Notes under the pieces: generated by a model
What the model saw: the letters and a program-made list of their open reading frames with translations, nothing else
What the model was told of the DNA's origin: nothing
Databases searched by the model: none
Translations under genes and position numbers: made by a program
Shown: one piece after another, positions 46,480 to 59,040 of the stretch
How the letters are laid out: every line of letters begins with the position of its first letter
Numbering within the stretch: position 1 is the first letter of the stretch
NCBI RefSeq assembly: GCF_000005505.3
Contig: NC_016132.3
Location: 50,234,914-50,298,913 of the forward strand
Direction: 5' to 3'
Length of the DNA: 64,000 nt
From: Brachypodium distachyon
Lineage: Eukaryota > Streptophyta > Magnoliopsida > Poales > Poaceae

Positions 46480-48450
46480 TAACTTACAATAAATGGTGCA
46501 TAATTTACTTTCCGTGTATTATCATAACGACGGTAACTTGAAAAGTTAACACGTTTCAACATTGAAAGATGTCTATGCATGTCAAAAATCAATGATTAAT
46601 ATATTATTAATGAATTGCGACAGAAAACTAACAGACTATTCACTTATTCAGTACATTAATTGACCCCAATACTTTATCATATGAAGGGTGTCTTGGATGG
46701 AGGAAAACCAGCATACAGACATACTAAATATGCAAAGCTAGCCGCATAGTAATGAACTTTAATTTTGTCTCAGGTCAAATGATGATATTAAATTATTATT
46801 TTTGCGAGAGGAACGATGATATTACTTTAATAGGTTCGTTCCGAACCAAAATGTGCTTGAACCCTGTCGAGCTGCTGCTACAGCTGATTTAGTTTTGTGC
46901 ATCCTCCCCAATAACTATAAGTCTATAATTTCTGGACCTAATCACAACCCACTTCGCTTGCCTACACAACACAATAGTTTGGCTTTACTTTTGGCCCCCC
47001 ACATACACATTGGCTACCCATCTTGATCACAGTAGCCTAAAGAGGGTAAAAATACTTACCAAATTGACTGGTAAATACATTAACTTAGTGGGTTCAACCT
47101 TTAATTGACCCCAGTAAAATAGCTGGTGTAGAATTGAACCGAATGCATAGCCTTAGCAACTAATATCTTTTTTTATCTCCAGTCAATTTTAGCACACAAA
47201 TAGACAAATTATAAGGCTCTTGAACCTCTGAAACCTAGAAGGTTAAACTCAAGAAAGCATCTTTCGTCTGTGACAGATTTTTCATAACCGGCACATGTCA
47301 CAAAAAATTGCCATTATGAGATGACTCGGATAAATCACTAATGTGTAAAACAACTAAAACAGCGCTGAATTCAGGACCCATAAAAAATTAATCATTATTC
47401 ATATCTCCAGATCGATTGCAAGACAGCAGAAGCTATGGTATGAATTATGATATATTGTTGAATTACTCAGAAATGTAAGAATTCGTTAAGAGACCATCAT
47501 TGCATTGTACTTGGATCCAACCATTTCCAGGATTCAAATATAATTATATTTCTAGCAACAGACTGACTGTAAACACACCAGATATCCCACAGAAGAAAGC
47601 TTAAAGCTCATATCAATGTTCCATTTAGATTGAGCCAGCAACTAACTATCTAAGTGTAAACTGTAAAGCTTGTATCCATATTCCCTCTGTGGTTATTGAA
47701 AGGTCATCTGTCATCTCTAGGCAAGTTAAAAGCTGAGATTCTGCTAACTCTAGCCTCCCGAACAACCGGCGAAACATCATAACATGTTATGTTAGGAACT
47801 AACTACAGCTAACCAAACAATATTAATTGTGCACTGTACAGTGAAAGATTACACCTACAGAAGTCAGTATGGGCCAACTGACTCAAAGAACAGCCTGCTC
47901 AAAATAAATTAGAAGCAACAAAAACCAATCATGATTCTTGCATCCAGAGAGCAATAATAAGTGCATACTCCATGTCTACATATGCCATAGCAGCAGATCA
48001 GGGAGGAAATGCATGCCATAAGCAAAAAAAAAATGTAAATCCTAATGCCTTGGTCAAGTGAATGTTCATGGAATTTGTCAGATTTTGAAGCAACTTGCTC
48101 ATTTGACATTTCCAACCAATTATGTATTTGATCTACACCTACAAACCAGATTTACCAACTCCCAATGACATACTTAAGCTTGACTTAGAAGATAAATAAA
48201 AACTTATGCAATAGACACGATGCATTTCCCTTTAAATAAAGAAGGATAAGATGAAGTCAGGTTACAGTTTAACCGATAGGAATATCTCAATCTCATTTCA
48301 CACAGAAAGGTTGGATTATCAACTATTCACACGTAGTGACACCCCGAATCTGTCCTTAAATCTAACAGCACAGACAAAGGAAACTTAGGCATGAACGACA
48401 CGGAACCCTAGTTCTAACGACAGATCTAAGGGCAACATTCCTCACCTGGA

Positions 48451-48855
48451 TCACTTCGTGTAGCCGCCGCCCACGGCATCGTAGTCCTCCTCGACGGCGG
48501 TCTTGACGTAGGGAGCGGGGAAGTCCTTGGCGGGATCGAACTGCTTGGCGGCCATGTAGCGCTCGAGGTCGGGCTTGCGAAGGAGGGTGCGGCGGACGGG
48601 CGGGCGGTTGCGGCGCCCGTCGCGCGGATAGTACTTGATGTCGAACACGGTCTCCGGGTCGGAGGTGGGGATGACGGCCCTGGGGGAGTTCTCGCGCAGG
48701 GTGGCCGGGCAAGTCTGGCGGTATTCGAGGGCGCCCGGGAGTGCGCTGCGGTACTCGGGCGAGGAGCACGGGCCAGTGATCTCCCACGGCTTCTTGAAGA
48801 ATTTGCGGAAGGTCTGGAGCAGCGACTTGCCGGCGCCGGAGGCGGAGGCGGCCAT
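48451..48855 (-). CDS. Small conserved plant protein, function unknown
   Basis: Single-exon frame of 134 codons starting MAASASGAGKSLLQTFRKFF. The N-terminus (about 25 residues) is basic and can form an amphipathic helix, so mitochondrial targeting is possible. The middle reads KPWEITGPCSSPEYRSALPG and ETVFDIKYYPRDGRRNRPPV, with a run of Arg/Pro. The end, PAPYVKTAVEEDYDAVGGGY, is acidic and Tyr-rich. Such short proteins with an Arg-rich middle and Tyr-rich tail often belong to large complexes, but I do not recognise the family securely and assign no complex. GC content is much higher than in the flanks, as for other grass single-exon genes. A broken MITE lies just upstream at 49050. Confidence 0.75.
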   Translation of the reverse strand: MAASASGAGKSLLQTFRKFFKKPWEITGPCSSPEYRSALPGALEYRQTCPATLRENSPRAVIPTSDPETVFDIKYYPRDGRRNRPPVRRTLLRKPDLERYMAAKQFDPAKDFPAPYVKTAVEEDYDAVGGGYTK

Positions 48856-49049
48856 CGTCGGGTCGCTGTGGTGGGTGCCGGAACACGGGATGGGGAAGAT
48901 CGACAGATGCGGGAACGGCTGATACGGCGGACTTCGAGTCCGCGGTGGGCGCAGAGCGTGGCCGGATCCTTACCGTCTGATTGAGAAGGAGACCGGAGAA
49001 AGGGCACAAGTTTTTTTTTTTTCAAACTAGAAGAAAGGGCAGACCTCAG

Positions 49050-49152
49050 TTCCATAATTTTTGTCAAAATATTATATGTACTTAGACGTTTTTTAGAATA
49101 GATACATCGATTTTTAGGCAAATTTGAGATAAGAATTATGAAACGGAGGGAG
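49050..49152. repeat. Stowaway MITE missing its outer left end
   Basis: TTCCATAATTTTTGTCAAAA through AAGAATTATGAAACGGAGGG, then AGTA. The first CTCCCTCC is absent. It lies about 195 bp upstream of the 48855 start codon, in the promoter of that gene. Confidence 0.8.
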
Positions 49153-50868
49153 TAGTTGGTAAAAATTGGCATGGCATGAATGGACGAGAACCATGTGCTA
49201 ACCATTTTTTTTTGTCTTCGTGATGGTGCACATATTCACATAGATTCGTCATTGGAAACGTTTCCACACATTGCGCGATGGTGAAAATATGCTATCAACT
49301 ACACTCCACTGAAGAAGGAGCTTTCATGGAAAATTTAAGTAGGGTCTCTTTTTTCTTCTGGGTTGTGTTAGGGTCATTGATCGATCTTTTTTTTTATAGC
49401 CAAACGAGAGTTGCAGTGGGAATCCCTCTGTGATCCATAGCATCCGGAATATTTTTTGGAAGACTGATGTCCAAAGAATCACCATTTATGATTGGAAGTT
49501 GTCCACCGAAGCACTTGACGTTCAATAGAACGGATGTTTGAGCCAGAGGATGAATATAGTGCAACTATGAGTCTCTGACATTTACAAAATCAAGCAGCTT
49601 GCGAGCGACTATGAGAGATGTTTGGCACCCCTCTCCTGAGAAGGAGCTTCATAATACTGAAAAGGAACACGTCCTCACCCCTCAACATTCTAGACCGAGT
49701 TGATGATGAAGATCGACGACATCCTAGGCTCTTGTGGTACAGAACTTGGTATATTCATAATGACATCATTATCTACAAGGGAAAAAAATTATACTCTCTC
49801 CGTCCAACAAAGGATGTCTCGACTTTGACAACATTTGAATGCATTTATACACTAAGTCATATCTAGATACATCCAAATTTTGATAAACTTGAGACATCTT
49901 TTGTTGGACGGAGGGAGTATCTCATTTTGTCCATTTCCTGCAACCTTATGCGAGCATGTTTTCCTCTGCGAATGATAGAATTTCATTGTTACATTAGTAA
50001 GGAAATTCTTTATGTTGCATAAAAAATATATATTCTCTGATCAACAAAATAAGAATGATGGCTAGACTCTTTGACATCCTCCTACGAGTGGTTGGGTCAA
50101 TTTGAATGTCGATGCAAGGTTTTTGGAGCATGACGAAAGATGTGTGGAGACTGTGGGAGCTATTACCAATGATTGCTAGGGGGCTACATGATTCTCTCTA
50201 TTTGGTTGGAGACCAATTCCTCGACCGAAACGGCGGAGGATATATTTGTTTGGAGGAATTTCAAATTGTGGCTTTCTCAACAATCCACCCTCTCTAACCA
50301 TGAAAAGTGATTGCCAACGGTCGCGGAAGCGCCGAGTCGTGCAACTTTAAATCGGTTCATCATAAACAACAACATTTTTAGTAAAACAGAAGCGAAAAAA
50401 CCGTGTGGGAAAGCAATGACTCGGCGCATGAACTTATCAGCTGATTACTTTACTCTATTGGCGTTGCGTGCAATCTCGGACTGGTACGAGTTCGAATATA
50501 TGAAATTTACTTCTTTTTTAAGAAAAAGAAAGAAGTGATGAGCTAACTGTTCGTCTGAAGGAATATTTTCCGAATATTCCGTGAACTCGGCTAGAAACCG
50601 TATTGCCATACCGTCCAACCCTGCGTGACAGGCACGCGGGCCTTGTACCCCACCATTGCACGGTAGCCCACAAGTCGGTGAGACGTTCCCGTCACGGGAG
50701 TCATGAAACGTAATGCCGTGACGGAAAGTGGAAGCGGGAGCGAATAGAGAGGGGGAGGGAGAAAAGAGAGAGAGAGAGAGGTCGCGCCGTCTTCTCCATT
50801 GCGGAGTAGAACCAGCTCTCCCCCTCCTACTATTCCGGGAAGCTCAGCGGAGTATTACGAGCAGCACT
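49153..50868. other. Divergent intergenic region between the 48.9 kb gene and the GDPD gene
   Basis: Contains the family A MITE at 49794 and a CT/GA-rich leader (50755-50780, AGAGAGAGAGAG) just before the GDPD start. Open frames at 49618-49866 and 50311-50538 show no domain; the text at 50540-50720 resembles old transposon sequence. Confidence 0.45.
49794..49917. repeat. Stowaway MITE family A, full length (124 bp)
   Basis: TA-flanked, the same length and order as 23637-23760. Confidence 0.95.
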
Positions 50869-53800
50869 ATGCGCCCTTCAATCTGTAAGTTCGCCGGCTC
50901 CTTCTTGATTCGTTGCGTTCTTCCCCCTCAATGCTTCCTGCCGAACCGATCTATCATCGGAGCTATCCTCCATGTCTCCATGAACTGGGAAAAGAGGAGC
51001 CATCCCCTGACCCCCACTCTCGGTCAACCGGTAAAGAGTAAACTTCCCCTCCAAAAAAACCCGGTAAAGAGTAAACTGGATATTGGCGACGTTCAGGCCT
51101 GAATTGAGGTAACTCGTGATACAGGAATTAGGCAATGGCTGCTGTTTTGTGCGGATTAGAACTATAGAAGTTGGCAACAGAATTGGGGTGGGTGGACATA
51201 TCCAATGAACTTGCTCTGGGATTTCTTATGGATAATTCTCCTTCGCAATTTCTCCCGTGCTAGTGCTAGCCTTTTTTGTTGTCGAGGGAATTATTGGTAG
51301 TTAACTACTCCCTCCGATCCATATTAATTGTCTCAAATTTGTCCAAATATGGATGTATCTATGCCTAAAAAGCGTCTAGATACATGTAATATTTCGACAA
51401 CTAATATGGATCGGAGGGAGCAGTAGTTATTCGTTATGTGTGTGACTATTTTTATTTAGTTATTAGTATTACCCGTTAAATGGATATAGTCCAGGGAGTT
51501 TAATAATCTTATTTACGCTGCTTTATATTGGAGGGTAAGCCGTGGAAACTGTGGCTTGGTTGAGAGAATTGGATTGAGATACTTAATTGTTACACTTGAG
51601 GTGAAGATAACTATAGAGAAGCTTTTGGTCTCTGACTTTCCTCATTTGATTTGCTCTGATATGTAGAAATGCAAAAAAATAAAATCTGAATAAGCGCCTA
51701 TGAAGAAACTCACAAATTCGATCATGTGAATTTTGGGGCCTTTACAGTACACAAATCAGCAGAAATGAAATCAACAACAACAGCAACAACAACAACAACA
51801 ATAATTTAAAATCGAGGAATTTACTTCTTTCAAACAGTACTTGACAAGTAATCTTTCATTGTCTGTATGCATGGTCCAAACATGCATATTCTTACACCAA
51901 CGATGTGCAGAAGTAGAAAACAAAGGGAGGGGAGCAGCTAGATTATATTGTTCTTCTGTTTCATCATTCATAGATTATGGTCACTTGTGTCTTCTGCATA
52001 TAGCATCCGCAATCCGGCCTTCTGCCTATTTCAACCATATATACCAAGTCTGGCCTTCTATATATTCTAAAATCTGGCCTTCTATATATTCTATCCATAT
52101 AACTTCAAACCAAATCTGTACGCTTAGACTATGTTTTCACAATTACATATTCACTTTGCTAATATTTTCTTAAAATTATTCGGAGGACTCCAAGTGGTAG
52201 TTATATTTTTTCACTGATGGATATCATCAAACACTTTGGATACGAGGATTCTAATAACATTGTTAATACTCCCTCCGTCTGGAAATAAGTGATGTGGATT
52301 CTTATACAAATCCACGTCACTTATTTCGGACGGAGGGAGTATGTAAGATGCACCTCCTCCTTTTCAGTTTATAAGGCACACGTGTATTCCTAGATCATCA
52401 ATTTGACCAACGAAATGTGTATTGCATTGTAACAGAAGTATACCATTGAATTCTGATTCGAAAGAAGTTTCTAGTGGTATACTTTTTGTGGCATATAAGT
52501 ATATAACTCATATTTAGTTGGTCAAATTGATGATCTGGGAACACGTTTGTGTCTTATAAACTGAAAAGGAGGGGGTATAACACATTAGAAATTTAGAGAA
52601 ATGACAAATGGTCCTCCAAATGAAACAACCAAACATGATTCCTATTGGAAATAAAGATATGGACAAAACCTGATGATTTTCGTTGTAATATATTATTGTA
52701 TATTGCTATATTGTCTACAAAAGGTCATTATGAAATATTAACTTTGTCTCATTTTAAGTTCCCTTATTATAAATGCATTTGCGGTTTGCGCATTAGCCTG
52801 TCCTGTATTTTATTTGTCTTGTTATCTTTGGCAGGTCATATTCCTTTTCTTCTTCTGCTACTGTTGCATGTGGTTATTGCTAGACCATTCTTCCCATTAC
52901 CAAGTAAGACTAGTAATGAGGTGAAGAAGCCCATACAGACGTTTCGACCATATAACATTGCTCACCGTGGCTCAAACGGGGAAATCCCTGAGGAAACAAC
53001 TGCTGCTTACCTGGTACAGCTCAGACCTCAGAGAATTGCGTCACATAAAACATTAAACTTCTTTTTATTATTTGAAATGTGATACCTTTGTTGAGATGAT
53101 ACACAATTAAATGGTTATATTTATGCTGCAAATGTTACTAAACTCAATTTTGATAAGTTTCTATCATGTAATCTTTCACCATTGGAAAATTAGGTTGACA
53201 GATTATATAAAAAAAACTGTTGCAGCGAGCTATTGAAGAAGGTGCAGATTTTATAGAGACTGACATCCTTGCTAGCAAAGATGGGGCATTGATATGCTTT
53301 CATGATGTAACACTTGATGATACAACTGATGTTTCGAGCCATAAGGAGTTTGCTAATCGAAGGAGAACCTATGAGGTGGAATGGTCCAATGTTACTGGCT
53401 GGTTTGTAGGTTTGCTTATTAACCAACCCCGATTTCTTCATTCATTTTTGTAAATCTTAGCAACAAAAGTAAGCAATATGAAGCAATAAAGCATCTCATT
53501 ATTTTATTCCTTGCCTCAATTCAGGAAGTTCTTACAATTGACTCCAGTGTGTGCACTATTTCCTAGAACCAGTGCACTCTGCCAGCTTTAGCAACTGGTA
53601 TTTATTTTTTCTCGAACCCATTAGCAACTGGTATTATGGTATTTCTTTTTAATAAAGGAATGCCATAAGCTAACGAGCATCCAGTGGTAAGACTGGCCAT
53701 TGGCCAACTGAGAACTGACCACGCTCACCAGCATAGAAAGATACATCACTGTGGTTGGTAAAACCTGGCAAGATCATATTGGTTGATCTATGCCTGACAG

Positions 53801-56232
53801 TAAAGAATAGTTGTCTGCAGTTTGAAACTTCACATTGCTTGGATGTGAACTGAGCATTAATCGCAAACCCGTGAAACTGTTGCTTCTTGATTTTTTCAAA
53901 CTAATAATTAGGTGTTCATATGCAGTCGACTTCACTCTTGATGAACTTAAAACACTGAAAGTGAAGCAACGGTATTCGTTCAGAGATCAACAATACAATG
54001 GTATGTGTCTCAGTGTCTGTGTCCTTGAGCATTTTCGTTTCCTTTTCTGTCTTCATCGGTGTAGAGGGTATTGTTATCCTCTGTATGGATCATTGGTGTC
54101 TTCCAAAGATCAATTTAGAGCCTTTTTCGGAGAGATCCTGTTGTTTTTTATAGAAAGCTCAGATGGTGTAATTCATTGATTCTCTGTTCAATAACGGGCA
54201 TTCCACTTCTCACCCACTAATACCTGGGAGCTGGGAATATTGTATTCATTGATTGACATATGTGTTTGTCTTCTCCAAAATATGTGTTCAATTTTAAAAA
54301 GTAGCAAGTTCTTATTTAGAGTTAGTAGAGGCATTTTGCATTTAATTGATCTAAGCTAACAATAATTCATGGACTAACCTAAAAGATGTAATAGGATAAC
54401 ATATTTGTGAATTAAGAATTATTAATAATATTGTATGGACATGCAGGTAAATTTTCAATCATCACATTTGAAGAATTCATTTCAATTGCCTTAGATGCAA
54501 GCAGAACCGTTGGAATATATCCAGAGATTAAAGACCCCATTTTTATCAACAAGCATGTAAGTCCCCTTGTTCTCAAAAGGCACTAGATACTTTTAAGGAT
54601 TCTCATCTTTCTCTTTTTTTTTTTACCGGGTCATCTTTCAACAATTAAATCTTCTCTAGCAAGAAATAAGCCTTAAAGTACTCCCTCCTATCCTAAATTC
54701 TTGACGTTGTTTTAATATTATGCAATTGCTATGAAATTGGTAATTATACTGAATAGCTTACCTTTCGCAAGACCTTTCTCATACTATGATACATAGGTGG
54801 AGACAAAATACTGAAGCTGATATATTTTATCTAAAAGTACTTCACCTTGGCTTCGATGAGCCAGACAGTGCGAAAACTTTCACTTTGTTCAGTGCGTAGT
54901 ACAATTTAGGCTAATTTCCGAAGTGCTGTAAGCAATGAGCTTGTATTCTACTTGTGTCAGGTAAAATGGGCAGATGGAAAGAAGTTTGAGGACAAGTTTG
55001 TAGATACCTTACTAAAGTATGGATATAAAGGTCAATATATGTCCGAATATTGGCTAAAACAGCCATTGTTTATACAATCCTTTGCTCCTACTTCCCTTGT
55101 ACATGTATCAAAATTGACAGACTCTCCAAAGATCTTTCTTATTGATGATTTCATTGTGAGAACACAAGACACGAACCAGGTACATATCTTGTGTAATAGA
55201 ACACATCTTATACATCAATTTCAATTGTATGAAAGATAAGTGAATGGTATGGCTGTATGGATATTACTTATGTTATTATTTGCTTGCAGTCATACTGGGA
55301 AATCACTTCAGATGACTACCTTGCATACATTAGTAATTATGTTGTCGGCCTTGGTCCATGGAAAGATACTGTCGTGCCAACTGCCAATAACTACTTGATG
55401 GCACCAACTGATCTTGTTGCAAGAGCACATGCTCATAATCTCCAGGTGACATATTTGTTTGTATTCCTTGCAGTTATCTGGAGCTACTATTTACATGAAT
55501 ACTCTAGTAATACATGCTAGGCCAATATAAGTTCTGACGACATTCAACATTTGTTTTGTTCAAGTGTGTTTGGTCACTCTGGAAATCTGAATCACTAGAA
55601 GATCCCAATGGAACATCATGCATGACTTCTGTTTTCAATCACATGAGCATTAACCAATTAGTAGCTGAATGCATTGGAACAAAACATATGACCTAGCCGC
55701 CGGCATCTGCATCAGGAACTCACAGCTGACCCCTGATTCTCAATTTCTCATGTACTAAATTAGAAGGACTCGACTCATTTAAAATTCTCATTGAATTAAT
55801 CATTGCAGCCGAGTCCCATAAGCTCAAACTTAAGTATTCTGCATGTATTAACTTTCTGCTATAAATTCGTGAAGCACCAAATTGTTACCCTACCACATGA
55901 CCGCTTTTGTAGGCCTATATGGCTATAACCTACATTTCATGGCAGGTATTTTGTACCTGGATGCAATGCTAAACTGCATTCTGTTATTTCTGCAGGTACA
56001 CCCTTATACATACAGGAACGAGAACCAGTTCCTGCACTTCAACTTTCATCAGGATCCCTATGCTGAGTACGATTTCTGGATAAACACAGTGGGCGTTGAT
56101 GGATTATTCACAGATTTCGCTGGAAGCGTACACCAGTACCAAGAACTGATATCCCCACACCCGAAGAATGCAACTGCAAACAGCCTCTTAGTAAAAATTG
56201 CTCAGATGATCGCAGCATATGAAGGCCACTGA
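50869..56232 (+). CDS. GDPD: Glycerophosphodiester phosphodiesterase (GDPD5/6-like), secreted
   Basis: Eight exons in one frame: 50869-50884, 52835-53013, 53226-53409, 53926-54000, 54447-54556, 54961-55179, 55290-55445 and 55996-56232, giving 391 residues. The first coding exon is only 16 nt and ends inside codon 6. Residues 7-21 (HIPFLLLLLLHVVIA) form a signal peptide. The catalytic signature of the family is present: H49-R50 in IAHRGSNGEIPEETTAAY, E76 and D78 in FIETDILASKDG, and H91 in CFHDV. Such enzymes hydrolyse glycerophosphodiesters to glycerol-3-phosphate plus alcohol in the vacuole or outside the cell, and are often induced by phosphate starvation (family knowledge). The exon 3 donor was placed at GTAG|GTTTGC because only this keeps the frame into VDFTLDELK. 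Exon 8 ends with an intact family C-terminus. Intron 1 (1.95 kb) holds three MITEs. Confidence 0.95.
51308..51420. repeat. Stowaway MITE family C in GDPD intron 1
   Basis: CTCCCTCCGATCCATATTAA pairs with CTAATATGGATCGGAGGGAG. Preceded by TA; the second TA has mutated to CA. Confidence 0.92.
52269..52339. repeat. Short Stowaway MITE in GDPD intron 1
   Basis: 71 bp, TA-flanked. CTCCCTCCGTCTGGAAATAA pairs with the end of the element, leaving a loop of a few bases. Confidence 0.92.
52351..52575. repeat. MITE with about 57 bp terminal inverted repeats in GDPD intron 1
   Basis: CCTCCTTTTCAGTTTATAAG near 52356 is matched inversely by CTTATAAACTGAAAAGGAGG ending near 52572. Pairing continues inward through GATCATCAATTTGACCAACA-like sequence. 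No coding capacity. Family uncertain (Stowaway-like). Confidence 0.8.
54681..54720. repeat. Stowaway end relic in GDPD intron 5
   Basis: CTCCCTCCTATCCTAAATTC after TA, followed by TTGACGTTGTTTTA. Only one end remains. A similar relic is at about 57316-57350. Confidence 0.6.
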
Positions 56233-56289
56233 ATGAATATGTGTTGCCGCAGATCATTTTTTAATAATCATTTCTCTGGAGAAATTGTA

Positions 56290-56346
56290 CTCCCTCCGAT
56301 CCATAATAAGTGTCTAAATCTGACATTTATTATGGATTGGATGGAG
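56290..56346. repeat. Short Stowaway MITE in the GDPD 3' region
   Basis: 57 bp, TA-flanked. CTCCCTCCGATCCATAATAA against TTTATTATGGATTGGATGGA. It begins 57 bp after the stop codon, so it may lie in the 3' UTR and form a foldback in the mRNA. Confidence 0.88.
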
Positions 56347-57769
56347 TAATAGTTAGTTCATTGCCCATCAGATGAGATGTGTCAGTTTTGGACAATTGGC
56401 CTAGCTGGCGTGTGTATATGTACAAGTGGCATTGGTATTCAAATGCAGTTATTAAAAATTAGTGTGCACAGTTGACCTGCGTTTCAACTAAACTAAATAG
56501 GGGTCTCCATTCTGCAACTATGCCCGATGGTGACAGATGGCTGATAACTTGGTCAGGCAGCCACAGCGTGTGCTTGTGGGCCTTGTGGCTAGTTGCTTGC
56601 ATGGTCTCTCTCTGTCTATTCCCACTGAGAAGGAACCAGTCTCCTCCTTCCTTTTGGACAGATGTTCTCCTCACCAATCTCAATGCAGGGGAGGATAAGC
56701 TGGAGAGGGCCCAACTAAAACTGTTCCATGGCGAGAGGCTTGGAAGGATAAAAAATTTCAGGCCACACAGTCTGAGCAGAGGAAAGATGGAGGCGGGGGC
56801 AGCTCTGGCTCGGCCGCCGGAGTACACCTCTGCCGGCGTACTGCTTACAGGTAACGATAGCTCTGCTCAATCCTATCATTTGTCAGAGGTAGGAATATAC
56901 TGGACGTGAGGCCTGGTCTCAAGCTTGCAAATACATTTTTATCTTGCCTATCAACACTTCCAGAACAGAAGCAAAGCTTCCGCTTCTTCTGGAGAAAATC
57001 AAGCCCTCCCTGTTCAAGCAGCGCTGCATATCTGACTAAAAATACCATACTGGCTGGCTAGTGGGCCGGCTAGACACTAGACTGCCTTGGACTCAAGGGT
57101 AGGTGTAAGATTTTTTTTTAATTCGAATCTTGGATAAGCCACTTAGTCAACTGTCAACTTGTAAAACGAACGGTGCTACTTGCTTTCGTTGGATTTGATC
57201 ACATAGCTTTCGTTGTCTGCCTTAAAATGCAGTTAAGTTGTGGAAATGTCCATACAAGTACAAAATTGCAGCGCTGTACGATTTTGGGTACACTGAATTC
57301 TTACTGTATCAAGTACCCCTCCGATCATAAATTGTTGTCGTTGTTTTAGTGACATACCCTTTTGACCGGTACTTGCAACTTTGCGTAGAGAAACCCGGTT
57401 CCGTTCTGCACTTTGATAGTTAGCTTAATCTGAGAGCTGAGCATGACTAGCAATTCCAAACTCTACTGAGAAATATCATGGAAGCGCACCTCTTGTTGGC
57501 CTAAATATCTCGGAGAAAGCTCGCTATATCTTCCTGCTTTTGCGCGGAAATACACTAGCCCAACTTTGAATTGACCAACCTTTTCGGAAGGGAGTAGATC
57601 ACACAGAATCATGGCAGCAAAGCCTGCCATCTCAAAATCATCATATACTCCGTAGCTTAATTCCATCAATATACAGATCGAGTCAAACACAGCTGCCACT
57701 TGAATAATCTCATGGAATTTTCTCACGCACCCACCACAGCACTACCGATTGGGATCTGACTCCAAGCGC
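56347..57769. other. Intergenic region between GDPD and the CRR7-like gene
   Basis: No supported gene. An ATG at 56787 followed by 64 GC-rich coding-like bases and a donor GTAACG at 56851 may be a stray first exon (MEAGAALARPPEYTSAGVLL); no continuation was found. A Stowaway relic lies near 57316. Confidence 0.4.
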
Positions 57770-58349
57770 ATGCATCTACGCATTGTCTCCTCCAATGCAG
57801 GCAGAACATCGTTATTTCTCCACCAGAGGCGATCGCGCAAGGCAACGGCATTCGCAGCCCCACCCGTGGTGGCCGCGAGCTTACCACGGAGGAGAATTCA
57901 ACGACGAGGCCCCGGAACAACAAAGGTCCGAGACTCTCCCAGTCCCACCCGTTGGAACGGGTCAAGATATACAGTACTACATAGTTATTATTCAACCAGA
58001 CCTGACCCAAAATTTCTACTGCGTTTGCGGTATGTAACGACTTTTTGATTGTGTGTGATTTTTGTGAATCTAGGTTGTCGCGGCGGCACGGAGGAGAAGG
58101 GCGGACATCCAGTCGGACACGTACGTGCTGCTGGAGCCCGGGATGGAGGAGGAGTTCGTGTCCAAGGAGGAGCTGGAGGCCAGGCTGAGGGGGTGGCTGG
58201 AGAGGTGGCCGGGGGACGAGCTGCCGCCGGACCTGGCCGTGTTCGACACGCTGGACGACGCCGTCTCGTACCTCGTCAGGTCCGTGTGCGAGCTCGAGAT
58301 CGACGGCGAGGTCGGGTCTGTGCAGTGGTACCAGGTTCAGCTGGAATAG
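57770..58349 (+). CDS. CRR7: CRR7-like chloroplast NDH complex biogenesis factor (DUF3571)
   Basis: Two exons in phase 0: 57770-57925 and 58074-58349, giving 143 residues. Exon 1 encodes an Arg/Ser/Ala-rich segment of 52 residues with few acids, typical of a chloroplast transit peptide. Exon 2 encodes the conserved domain with [40 protein letters not shown], and [20 protein letters not shown] at the C-terminus. This pattern matches my memory of CHLORORESPIRATORY REDUCTION 7, needed for stable assembly of the chloroplast NADH dehydrogenase-like complex in cyclic electron flow, and its cyanobacterial relatives. The first ATG of the exon 1 frame is used; the frame is open a little further upstream but without a Met. 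The TAG follows immediately after QVQLE. Name confidence is lower than gene confidence. Confidence 0.78.
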
Positions 58350-59040
58350 CAAACCACTACTTGCGTGGCGCATCGTTTCTGTAACGAGTTTTGGCCCCCG
58401 AATTTTTTTTTTGCCTTTTGGCAGGCAGGCATATGAATGAATTCTATGGGAATTTTCAGAGAAATTGCTCGCTTTGCGTTGGAAAGTCGAAACGGGTCAT
58501 AATTAAAATCGATCCTCTGAGCCGACGGCCATAGGAAAAACATATGGAGGAGAGAAGAGAACAGCTGGCTGGGTCAGCGCAGGCCAGTCACAGTCAGTGC
58601 GGTGCGAAAGCTCGCCCTTCTTCCTCCGTTTTTCCACAGGGGGTCGGGAGACGAAACTGAAGAAAACCGGAGGGGGTCAGGCGTCAGCTCGACCGCTGGA
58701 TGGAGCCTGACTTTCCCGGCAGACGGGAGAGAGAGAGAGACCCCCGGGTCACGGCAGCATCCGTTCCGATTCCATTCCACGGACAATTGCGTTTTCCGCA
58801 GTCTCTCTCTCTCGGCTCTCGCTCTCCCTGGCCGTCGCCGTCGCTCCCCTCGGGTTGACTTGACTTCCACACACACACACACACATACCTCCCTCCCCTG
58901 GCCACTCCAATCCCGTTTTCTTTTGCTCTTCTTCTCCTCTCCCTCTCTCTCTCCCCGGTGCTTTGTCAGCCCCCTACGCCCCCCTCGACCGAGTCCGCAA
59001 TCTTGGATTGCGCCGGTGGACTCGAGCACGGCCGCGGGCG

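Larger units (their letters stand above)
40742..48450. other. 7.7 kb without a supported gene
   Basis: From 41.1 to 43.7 kb the sequence is rich in CATGCATG words and CCGGCCGG. Several Stowaway elements lie at 41510, 43912, 45205, 45333 and 46402. Frames at 43347-43826 and 44546-44833 are open but have no domain or plausible composition. From 45.4 kb onward the DNA is AT-rich and may include the 3' end of the 48451 gene. Confidence 0.5.

Noticed and set aside
53835..54179. 114-codon plus-strand frame overlapping GDPD exon 4
   Set aside because: It is the exon 4 frame extended into both introns. Only 53926-54000 matches the enzyme family.
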